DNA from: Bacteriovoracales bacterium
Lineage (GTDB): Bacteria > Bdellovibrionota > Bacteriovoracia > Bacteriovoracales > Bacteriovoracaceae
NCBI GenBank assembly: GCA_007117175.1
Contig: SKGZ01000276.1
Coordinates: 1 to 6,180 of the forward strand
Length of the DNA: 6,180 bases
Direction: 5' to 3'
Below the pieces are notes generated by a model. The model saw only the letters and a list, made by a program, of their open reading frames with translations, did no database searches and was not told the origin of the DNA. This document shows, in pieces, positions 1-5,213 of this stretch (positions are counted from its first letter, which is position 1; each line of letters opens with the position of its first letter). Made by a program: the position numbers and the translations under genes.

Positions 1-26
1 ATGGTGCATAAAGAGGGTGCTTAAAC

Positions 27-66
27 AAAAAAAAGCTGCCTGACGAACTAAATTCAACCAGGCAGC
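27..66 (-). terminator. Rho-independent terminator after accA
   Basis: The arms gctgcctg (35-42) and caggcagc (59-66) are perfect 8-bp complements with a 16-base loop. On the minus strand the stem is followed at once by eight Ts (34-27), then G and TTT. This is the standard intrinsic terminator layout and lies about 75 bases past the accA stop, so it probably ends the minus-strand transcript. On the plus strand no T run follows, so it should work in one direction only. Confidence 0.85.
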
Positions 67-91
67 CACAATAAAAAGAAGCTAGTTCTTG

Positions 92-123
92 ATTTTGGGG
101 TTTTTGAGCAAAAACCCCAAAAT
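92..123. repeat. Perfect 14-bp inverted repeat, 4-base loop
   Basis: The arm attttggggttttt (92-105) pairs perfectly with aaaaaccccaaaat (110-123) around the loop gagc. It lies 17 bases beyond the accA stop and before the terminator at 27-66, so it falls in the accA 3' untranslated region. Neither strand has a T run directly after it, so it is not a typical terminator by itself. It could be a 3'-end stabilising hairpin, a back-up termination structure, or one copy of a dispersed palindromic repeat. Confidence 0.7.
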
Positions 124-139
124 ATTCAATAGTAAAATT

Positions 140-1003
140 TTACTCAAATTCTCCAATTCGGGAATACTTAGCGATGCGTTCTTGCAAAAGTTGCTCAATA
201 GGCTTTTTTTGCAAATTTTTAAGTTCTTGCAAGATAGCAGATTTCACTGCTTCATAAGCCTCCACCGGATTTTGGTGTGCACCTCCTTTAGGCTCTTGAA
301 TGATATCGTCAATAATCCCGTGGCCTTTCAGTTTTTCAGCCGTAAGCTGTAAGGCTTTAGCGGCCTCTTTTTTGTAGTCCCAACTTCTCCAAAGAATGGA
401 GGAGCAAGATTCCGGAGAAATGACCGAAAACCAGGTAAATTCCATCATCAAAAGTCGGTCTCCCAATCCAATGCCTAACGCACCTCCTGAAGCACCTTCA
501 CCAATAACGATGCAAATAATAGGGACTTTCAGTTTGGCCATTTCAAGCAAATTTCTGGCAATGGCTTCTCCCTGCCCTCTCTCTTCTGCCTCTAGTCCGG
601 GGAATGCACCGGGGGTATCAATCAATGTAACTATCGGTCGGTTGAATTTTTCAGCCAATTTCATCAGTCGAAGGGCTTTTCTATAGCCTTCCGGGTTGGG
701 CATGCCAAAGTTTCGGTACTGACGCTCTTTGGTATTTCTTCCCTTTTGTTGACCAATAAACATCATCGTTTGGCCATTAACTCTTCCAAAGCCACCAATC
801 ATGGCCTTGTCATCTTTAACATTACGGTCTCCGTGGAGTTCCACAAAGTCTTCGGCAATATAGCGAATGTAGTCCAAAGAGTAAGGGCGATCCGGATGTC
901 TGGATATTTCTACTTTTTGCCAATCTGTTAAATTTTTAAAAAGGTCTGTGCTGAAAAAATAAAGTTGACAAAGTGGCCGCTTGCTGGGCAGTCGACCACA
1001 CAA
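140..1003 (-). CDS. accA: Acetyl-CoA carboxylase carboxyltransferase subunit alpha, 5'-truncated
   Basis: AccA and AccD form the cytosolic carboxyltransferase that moves the carboxyl group from carboxybiotin-BCCP to acetyl-CoA, giving malonyl-CoA for fatty-acid synthesis. From about residue 24 to the end the match to the family is clear and uninterrupted: [18 protein letters not shown] (35-46), HGDR, GGFGR (70-74), GQQKGR (84-89), [18 protein letters not shown] (97-114), IDTPGAFPG (128-136), [13 protein letters not shown] (140-152) and the oxyanion-region glycines [12 protein letters not shown] (168-179). These 264 residues equal the length of the E. coli core plus C-terminus. The usual N-terminal ~55 residues (start through the helical segment) are missing. 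The first 17 or so residues read from the TTG at 1003 are the ArsA-like gene in another frame and are not AccA-like. That TTG is the only start in frame before Met68, and it has no good ribosome binding site. The gene may be silent, translated by coupling to the upstream ORF, or joined to it by frameshift. Family assignment is near certain; the 5' end is doubtful. Confidence 0.93.
   Translation of the reverse strand: MCGRLPSKRPLCQLYFFSTDLFKNLTDWQKVEISRHPDRPYSLDYIRYIAEDFVELHGDRNVKDDKAMIGGFGRVNGQTMMFIGQQKGRNTKERQYRNFGMPNPEGYRKALRLMKLAEKFNRPIVTLIDTPGAFPGLEAEERGQGEAIARNLLEMAKLKVPIICIVIGEGASGGALGIGLGDRLLMMEFTWFSVISPESCSSILWRSWDYKKEAAKALQLTAEKLKGHGIIDDIIQEPKGGAHQNPVEAYEAVKSAILQELKNLQKKPIEQLLQERIAKYSRIGEFE
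928..960 (-). other. arsA/accA junction with a T TTA AAA slippery heptamer
   Basis: Two unrelated gene fragments meet here. The ArsA-like frame stays family-like almost to its TAA at 930-928, while the accA frame becomes family-like from about 945 downwards. The shared AT-rich stretch cctttttaaaaattta serves both reading frames, as expected of a join at short homology. In the ArsA frame, positions 940-934 read T TTA AAA, a canonical -1 slippery heptamer. A -1 slip there leads exactly into the accA frame and would give a 403-residue ArsA-N/AccA fusion. I infer a deletion junction; a working frameshift is only a possibility. Confidence 0.5.
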
Positions 1004-1350
1004 TAACTTTCGGGCTCGTTTTTCAGTTGCTTCAAAACTTTTCCAAGATAGATAAGGTAGCCAAAACTTGGAAGCATATTAATCAATGCTCGAAAGAATT
1101 GTGCTTTTAAAATCCACTGAGTTAAAGTTTGGGAGTAGATTTTATCTTGTATGTACTCGCCAAGGCACTGCTGAAGGTTCAGTTCATCGGGGTCATGGTG
1201 ATTGCCTTCATCAAGCCTAGCGCTTTTTATTTTATAATAAATGACTTTGTGCTTATTTTTTTTTAAAAATAAGCAGTAAGCTTGCGCACAGCTGCTCTTG
1301 CCGACTCCCCCCTTGCCAGTAAAAAGATTAAGGCGGGCAAGTGGTTTCAT
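928..1350 (-). pseudogene. ArsA-like (anion-transporting ATPase family) P-loop ATPase, N-terminal half only
   Basis: This is the start of an ArsA/GET3-type ATPase of the deviant Walker A class. Residues 12-20 read GKGGVGKSS, with the signature lysine in [16 protein letters not shown] (118-126) corresponds to the ArsA DTAPTGHT motif. Between them, the GEYI...[29 protein letters not shown] stretch resembles ArsA-like proteins common in deltaproteobacteria. Family members are normally about 270-310 residues or longer; this one stops at 140, just after the DCPASGH motif, so its C-terminal half is gone. The ATG at 1350 directly abuts the TAA of the upstream barrel gene, indicating co-transcription and probably translational coupling. 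Its 3' end overlaps the accA reading frame by 76 bases. It is most likely a truncated remnant. These ATPases often occur as paired genes of poorly known role; a specific arsenite function is not supported. Confidence 0.8.
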
Positions 1351-2007
1351 TTAAAAGGCAAACATTCCCGTCATCATTAGTTTGAGATAATAACCTCTTA
1401 CGCTGGGCTGGGTTTCCTGTTTGACCTTAAAGGGCACGTGAAGAATGGACAAAAAACCAAAATGAAAGCGATCGTTTAACTTTAAATCGATTCCTGCTCC
1501 GGCATTTGCTCCTAAAACAATTCGTGACTGACTGTCTAAAAAATCATTGCCAACTTGTCTTCTTAACCTGGGACGATAAAAACCGAGACCACCCATCACA
1601 TAGGGGGCAAAGGAGTCAAAATCAAATAACCTTGCCTTGATATCAAAGGCTAAACCTTGCGTTTTGACATGCTGAGGGCCTCTGTCCAATGTGGCTTGGT
1701 GGTAGTTGATGACGAAGTCAAAAGAGTAACTAGCAGCGTAGGCATAGAAAAAATCAAAAGTGAGTTCATCTTGACCGTTGCGCTTAAACTTTCCCATCGG
1801 AAAGGTTTGCCCCAGTCCCAGACCAACCCAATGCTTACGAAAAAAATCCTTTTGGCCAGACTTCTCTTGAGTCTCTACAGGGGAGGATGTTTCTGCTTCA
1901 CTCTTTGCTTAATTTGCAAATGTTAGTGCACTTAAGCCGAGACATAAAGTAAGAGACTGCAAGATGAACTTGCAATCTCTGTATAAAAAAAAAAAGGGGT
2001 TTCTCAC
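1351..2007 (-). pseudogene. Outer-membrane beta-barrel protein, interrupted by TAA in the signal-peptide region
   Basis: The intact ATG-started piece (1797-1351, 148 aa) looks like an OmpA-type/OMP_b-brl barrel: alternating strands, APYVMGGLGFYRP, NAGAGIDLKLNDRFHFGF and a C-terminal strand ending in Phe (LMMTGMFAF), the usual outer-membrane insertion signal. It cannot be the true N-terminus. The same frame continues upstream without a stop through WVGLGLGQTFP, a typical first strand, and an acidic linker (AKSEAETSSPVETQEK), up to a TAA at 1911-1909. Beyond that TAA, still in frame, is a hydrophobic export signal (KFILQSLTLCLGLSALTFAN). It leads to a GTG at 2007 with GGAG 5 bases upstream. The full gene would encode about 218 codons: 32, the stop, then 185. 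A single substitution (for example CAA to TAA) would explain the break, as would a sequencing error. It lies 40 bases after the phaR-like stop and abuts the ArsA-like ATG, so it sits mid-operon. Specific function unknown. Confidence 0.78.
1952..1980 (-). repeat. 12-bp stem-loop inside the barrel gene's signal-peptide codons
   Basis: The minus-strand RNA agagattgcaag (1980-1969) can pair with cttgcagtctct (1963-1952) across a 5-base loop, with one U-G wobble as the only imperfection. It lies 24 bases after the GTG start, just past an 11-T run (1995-1985). A hairpin this early in a coding region could slow translation or be an mRNA-stability element. It is not followed by a T run, so it is not a clear terminator. 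The pairing is visible in the sequence; any role is inference. Confidence 0.5.
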
Positions 2008-2012
2008 TGTTG

Positions 2013-2016
2013 CTCC
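2013..2016 (-). promoter_or_regulatory. Ribosome binding site for the barrel gene GTG start
   Basis: GGAG on the minus strand, 5 bases before GTG 2007-2005. It decides the true start of the barrel gene, because the internal ATG at 1797 lacks a signal peptide and falls inside a beta strand. Confidence 0.55.
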
Positions 2017-2047
2017 AGGGTAGGTTTTTAAACTTTCCCTGAAAATC

Positions 2048-2467
2048 TTAATTCAAAGTGTTTGGAGTTTCAAATGTCTCTAGGTTTGGTCTTTGAGACA
2101 AATTGTTATTATTAAAATTATTCTCTTCTTCTAACACTTCTGCCATTTTCTCCTCGAGTGAGTGGTTGGCTATATTAAGTTTAGCCTCAAGACTTTTGAT
2201 ATACCCTGTTAAAACACCGGATTCTGAGCGAATGACACGCTTAAGCATTTCCGTGTTTTCTATTTTATTAAACTTTTTTTCTTGATCAAACAGCAATTGA
2301 ATTTGGGTAGAGTAAGTAATATCTTTTTTGGTTTTATTGTCCAAAACCTTGATTTCATTGCCATCGCGAATAATCTCTGCAATTTCTTCTAGCGTGACAT
2401 AACAACTCTTGTGAGTGTCGTAGAGTTTTCTGTTTTGATACCTCTTAATAATTCTTGGACTTTTCAT
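2048..2467 (-). CDS. PHA-accumulation-regulator (PhaR-type) DNA-binding domain protein
   Basis: The first ~65 residues match the PHB/PHA accumulation regulator DNA-binding domain: IIKRYQNRKLYDT (6-18), then CYVTLEEIAEIIRDG, IKVLDNKTKKDIT and a helix IQLLFDQEK. This mirrors the family pattern KYPNRRLYDT...YVTL..IA.LV..G..F.V.D..T..DIT. The C-terminal part (about 85-125) is a charged, heptad-like helix (SLEAKLNIANHSLEEKMAEVLEEE), probably a coiled coil for oligomerisation, ending in an Asn-rich tail. The ATG at 2467 is chosen because AGGGG sits 5 bases upstream and the family motif begins right after it; the frame is open to an ATG at 2545 but those 26 residues are not family-like. In PHB producers PhaR represses phasin genes and binds granules. 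No PHA gene is visible here, so the target is unknown and I withhold the symbol. It heads the minus-strand cluster and is divergent from the TPR lipoprotein gene. 139 aa. Confidence 0.88.
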   Translation of the reverse strand: MKSPRIIKRYQNRKLYDTHKSCYVTLEEIAEIIRDGNEIKVLDNKTKKDITYSTQIQLLFDQEKKFNKIENTEMLKRVIRSESGVLTGYIKSLEAKLNIANHSLEEKMAEVLEEENNFNNNNLSQRPNLETFETPNTLN

Positions 2468-2472
2468 TTTTT

Positions 2473-2477
2473 CCCCT
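2473..2477 (-). promoter_or_regulatory. Ribosome binding site for the phaR-like gene
   Basis: AGGGG on the minus strand, 5 bases before the ATG at 2467-2465. It settles the start in favour of a 139-residue protein over the longer frame beginning at 2545, where I see no such site. Confidence 0.7.
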
Positions 2478-2546
2478 TTTAAAAACGTTAATATTAGTTT
2501 CCTTTTATTTAGATTAACTACTTCTTTATTGACGACTGCCATCAAT

Positions 2547-2567
2547 AAAAAAGAGGTAATCTTTTTT
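2547..2567. repeat. AT-rich 8-bp inverted repeat in the divergent intergenic region
   Basis: AAAAAAGA (2547-2554) pairs with TCTTTTTT (2560-2567) around GGTAA. Each strand shows an A run, a small loop and a T run, superficially like a weak bidirectional terminator insulating the two divergent genes. The stem holds only two G-C pairs' worth of strength and could be chance in AT-rich DNA. Confidence 0.3.
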
Positions 2568-2611
2568 CTGTTTTGACACTTACCAGTAAATGCTCTGTGT
2601 TGTCAATGGAG

Positions 2612-2646
2612 TAGACAGTATTGGGTATTTTTTACATAAGATGTAA
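2612..2646 (+). promoter_or_regulatory. Candidate sigma70 promoter with overlapping palindrome, upstream of the TPR lipoprotein gene
   Basis: TAGACA (2612-2617, 5 of 6 to TTGACA) is 17 bases from CATAAG (2635-2640, 4 of 6 to TATAAT). The -10 is embedded in the perfect palindrome TTACAT-AAG-ATGTAA (2632-2646). This is a plausible repressor or activator site placed where binding would block polymerase. Transcription would start near 2647, about 95 bases before the chosen ATG. The -10 is imperfect and no regulator is known. Confidence 0.3.
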
Positions 2647-2742
2647 GTAATTGAAAAGATTGAGCTTTTGACTTGGCTAGGCATCTTTTACAGCTTGAGA
2701 TCAATTGATCAGGCCATTTTTTCAGCTGTCGATAAGCTGAAT

Positions 2743-4500
2743 ATGCAGTCTGCTCTTTTATGGACAGTTATTTTCATCTTGTTATCGTCTTGTGCATCAA
2801 GACCCAGTCAATCTCCTAGCTCACAGAGTCGACCATCTTTTAAAAGTGTTAATTATCAGTGGAGGCAATTGTACTTCCAAGCGCTTGAGGCAGAAAAAAG
2901 TGGTGATTTTGCCCGTGCAGCCAGTGATTTGCAAAAACTAGTCAATAATCAAATCATTGATGATGCAATCATGATGCGCTTAACCTTTAATTTAGTTCGC
3001 ATAGGTGAGATTGAAAAAGCAACAGGTGTTTTGCAAAGCTGGTTAGCACAAGGAGAAACTCAGATGCGTTCTCCTGCGGCACTGGTGTATGGAAGCTTAT
3101 TGCTCTCTTTAGATCAGTCGGAAAAAGCAGAGAATTTCTTCTGGCAAGAAATAAGGACAACTTCAGTGGGGCAGATTAAAGATGTCTGCTTAAAACTAAC
3201 TCAGTTGTATCGACAAAAAGACAATGAAGAAAAATTAAAAGAGGTCATTGCTCTTTGTTCACAAAGAGATCGTAAAAATCAACTCAACTATCAATGGGAA
3301 TTTGCCACATGGCTTTTTCAAAATCAAAAATATTCACAAGCTGAAAAGGTTTTATCCAGCATCTATGACAGTGAGCCTCAAAAACATTCCGCCGCATTAG
3401 TTTTAATGGCCGAAATTTGGCAATTAACGGATCGAAAGGATTTGATCTTAGGTGCATATGAGAAACACTACCAGAAGTTTACCAAAGATCTTAAAATTGC
3501 AGGGAAGTTGGCTGATCTTTATTTAGCCAATCAAGATTACCAAAAAGCAGTTCCAGTGATGGAGCAAATTGCTGATTATGGTCCTTATGATATGCAATTA
3601 CTGTTTCGTTTAAGTGGGCTTTATATACAATTAGCAAATTATTCTGCAGCCATAGAAGTTCTCAATCGATTATTAGAAAAAAATCATCAACATCACGATC
3701 GAATTCATTGGACACTGGCTACAGTCTATCAGCAAAGAAATGATTCAACATCAGCTCTGCGCCATTTGCAGGCCATTGAGCCTGAAAGTGAATTTTATTT
3801 GCACGCCCAAGAGCAAATGGTCAAAACCTATCTGAAACTGGCAGTCAGTGATCCCAAGTGGGAGAAGTTTGCTGAGCAGTCGATTGCATCTTTAACAAAA
3901 GAACCTCATTTATTTTTTTCGGCTCAATTGAATTTAGCACTGTATTATTATGAGCAGAAAAATGAAGTGGATGATGCCATTGTGGCATTAGAAAAGATTG
4001 AAAAGAGTGAGTTGTTTACACTGAATCATAGGTTATTTTTGGCAAGTCTTTATGATCAGAATCAAGATTATCAAAAATTTGATGCATTAATGAAGCCTGC
4101 TCTCAAGGCTGATCCTCATAATCCAGAGGTCCTTAATCTCATTGGGTATTCTCATTTAGAAAGAGAGGATGGGGATCTGATATTAGCAGGTCGATACCTC
4201 GCACTAGCTTATTCTTTAAGCCCAGAGAGTGCTCATATTCAAGATTCTTGGGGCTGGTATCTTTATAAAAAGGGCAAGCTCAGTGAAGCTTTAGCTCTGT
4301 TAGAACAAGCTAATCAAGCGCTGCCTCAAGATGCTGTTGTGAGTTTACATTTAGCCCAGGTTTTGCAAGACTTGTCTAAGACCTCTAGGGCAAAATCAGT
4401 CTTGCAGAAGAGTTTAACCACGGTGCAAAGTAGTTATGATCAACAGAGAATTTTGGATCAATTGCAAAAGATTGAAAAGCGCCAGCCGGCCAATCGCTAG
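2743..4500 (+). CDS. Large TPR-repeat lipoprotein
   Basis: 585 residues from the chosen ATG. The N-terminus is a short hydrophobic segment ending in a lipobox, MQSALLWTVIFILLSSC (Cys17), so the protein is probably lipidated and anchored in the envelope. Everything after about residue 40 is alpha-helical TPR-like repeats, roughly a dozen degenerate 34-residue units. The clearest are LADLYLANQDYQKAVPVMEQI, LSGLYIQLANYSAAIEVLNRLL and, near the end, IQDSWGWYLYKKGKLSEALALLEQANQALP. That last unit closely resembles the DSxGWxLYxxGxxxEALxxLxxA unit of the TPR proteins encoded beside lolB in pseudomonads (PA4667 type). The frame is open to a TTG at 2668; starts at 2668 or 2695 would add charged residues to the signal, which lacks Lys/Arg with the ATG start. 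No strong ribosome binding site marks any of the three. The 3' end overlaps the next lipoprotein gene, so the pair is likely translated together. TPRs mediate protein-protein contacts; the partner is unknown. Confidence 0.88.
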   Translation: MQSALLWTVIFILLSSCASRPSQSPSSQSRPSFKSVNYQWRQLYFQALEAEKSGDFARAASDLQKLVNNQIIDDAIMMRLTFNLVRIGEIEKATGVLQSWLAQGETQMRSPAALVYGSLLLSLDQSEKAENFFWQEIRTTSVGQIKDVCLKLTQLYRQKDNEEKLKEVIALCSQRDRKNQLNYQWEFATWLFQNQKYSQAEKVLSSIYDSEPQKHSAALVLMAEIWQLTDRKDLILGAYEKHYQKFTKDLKIAGKLADLYLANQDYQKAVPVMEQIADYGPYDMQLLFRLSGLYIQLANYSAAIEVLNRLLEKNHQHHDRIHWTLATVYQQRNDSTSALRHLQAIEPESEFYLHAQEQMVKTYLKLAVSDPKWEKFAEQSIASLTKEPHLFFSAQLNLALYYYEQKNEVDDAIVALEKIEKSELFTLNHRLFLASLYDQNQDYQKFDALMKPALKADPHNPEVLNLIGYSHLEREDGDLILAGRYLALAYSLSPESAHIQDSWGWYLYKKGKLSEALALLEQANQALPQDAVVSLHLAQVLQDLSKTSRAKSVLQKSLTTVQSSYDQQRILDQLQKIEKRQPANR

Positions 4501-5086
4501 TTATTTTTTACTCATATTCTTTTTTTCTTGCGCCAGCACTCAACCGAAGCTAGAAGAAGTCACGGAAAAACAAATGGTAGAGTTTCAGCAAGGCCAATGT
4601 TTTTCCAGTGAGGGCAAGGGGAAATACCAAAGTCATCAAGAAGAGCAGTCTTTTTCTTACGAGAATCAATTGACTCATGAGCGTTGGTTATTTTTGATTG
4701 ATGTTTTTTTGCACGGGGAGGAATACTTACTCATAGAGAACCAGGAACTCAAAGGCTCTCTTTCTCAGCTGCAGCATGGCTTTTCTGTTGAGCAGTTAAT
4801 GGCCTTTCATAGAGAGTTTGTTGATTTCAAAGATTTTTGGCAAAAAGAAAGTAGGGAAATTTTTCAATCTTGTCGCATGAATCAAAACAAAACAAGCTGT
4901 CTTTTGCAGCGTCAATCCTGGAAGGGCATTTTTCAATCTCACCAGGTGATTTTCCAATATCAAGCTGATCAAAATCAAATTTTGACTTGGAGGTTCAAGA
5001 CTGTCTCTGCCAGGCAACAGCAAATTACTTTTAAAAGTCGGAGTCAAATGAGCACCATCACTCTTTATCCCAAGCGCTGTTTATAA
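4472..5086 (+). CDS. Small lipoprotein, candidate LolB-like outer-membrane lipoprotein factor
   Basis: From the TTG at 4472 the protein is 204 residues with a compact export signal, MKSASRPIASYFLLIFFFSC: Lys2/Arg6, a hydrophobic core and Cys20 as likely lipidation site (the lipobox FFSC is not ideal). An ATG at 4436 in the same frame would add 12 residues; neither start has a clear Shine-Dalgarno. Both overlap the end of the TPR gene (29 or 65 bases), implying translational coupling. The mature part is a series of short alternating strands: GKGKYQ, SFSYENQL, RWLFLIDVFLHGEEYLLIENQELKGSL, then a helical middle (VEQLMAFHREFVDFKDFW), then QVIFQYQADQNQILTWRFKTV and QITFKSRSQMSTITLYPKRCL. Size, lipidation and this pattern suit the LolA/LolB half-barrel fold. 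Its neighbour resembles the TPR protein paired with lolB in gammaproteobacteria. I see no decisive sequence motif, so LolB-like is inference; lipoprotein of unknown function is the safe name. Confidence 0.75.
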   Translation: MKSASRPIASYFLLIFFFSCASTQPKLEEVTEKQMVEFQQGQCFSSEGKGKYQSHQEEQSFSYENQLTHERWLFLIDVFLHGEEYLLIENQELKGSLSQLQHGFSVEQLMAFHREFVDFKDFWQKESREIFQSCRMNQNKTSCLLQRQSWKGIFQSHQVIFQYQADQNQILTWRFKTVSARQQQITFKSRSQMSTITLYPKRCL

Positions 5087-5203
5087 TAAAAACTGACAAG
5101 AATACTCAAAGGACTCTTTGCACTTGTGATCATTGCCAGCAAAGTGTTAGAATTTGATGAGTTAACTTTTTGATTTCATTAATTTTTATTGAATATCTAT
5201 TTG

Positions 5204-5209
5204 AGGGGG
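5204..5209 (+). promoter_or_regulatory. Ribosome binding site for the substrate-binding protein gene
   Basis: AGGGGG ends 4 bases before GTG 5214-5216. It fixes the GTG start, which is followed directly by a Lys-Lys-x-Arg signal-peptide n-region. Upstream, 5150-5200 is AT-rich, with loose TTGAT-type and TAT-type elements but no convincing promoter pair. Confidence 0.7.
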
Positions 5210-5213
5210 TCCG

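Noticed and set aside
89..352. Plus-strand open frame of 87 codons
   Set aside because: Antisense to the accA 3' end; starts in the palindrome at 92-123, has no ribosome binding site or recognisable domain.
396..931. Plus-strand open frames opposite accA (396-686 and 746-931)
   Set aside because: Both are antisense to a strongly conserved accA sequence and have no family features.
1351..1797. Barrel protein as a complete 148-residue gene from the ATG at 1797
   Set aside because: The frame continues upstream through a typical first strand and, past a TAA, a signal peptide; an outer-membrane barrel without a signal would not be exported.
1657..1926. Plus-strand open frame of 89 codons
   Set aside because: Antisense to the barrel gene, whose export signal, linker and strands explain this DNA on the other strand.
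2103..2285. Plus-strand 60-codon frame
   Set aside because: Antisense shadow of the phaR-like coiled-coil region.
2468..2545. Longer phaR-like protein starting at 2545
   Set aside because: The extra 26 residues are not family-like and the ATG at 2467 has a clear AGGGG 5 bases upstream.
4796..5047. Minus-strand 83-codon frame
   Set aside because: Antisense to the second lipoprotein gene; no start signal or domain.
5107..5144. Possible terminator hairpins (CAAAG-GACT-CTTTG and CTTTGC...GCAAAG) after the second lipoprotein gene
   Set aside because: Stems of only 5-6 bp, mutually exclusive, and not followed by a T run.
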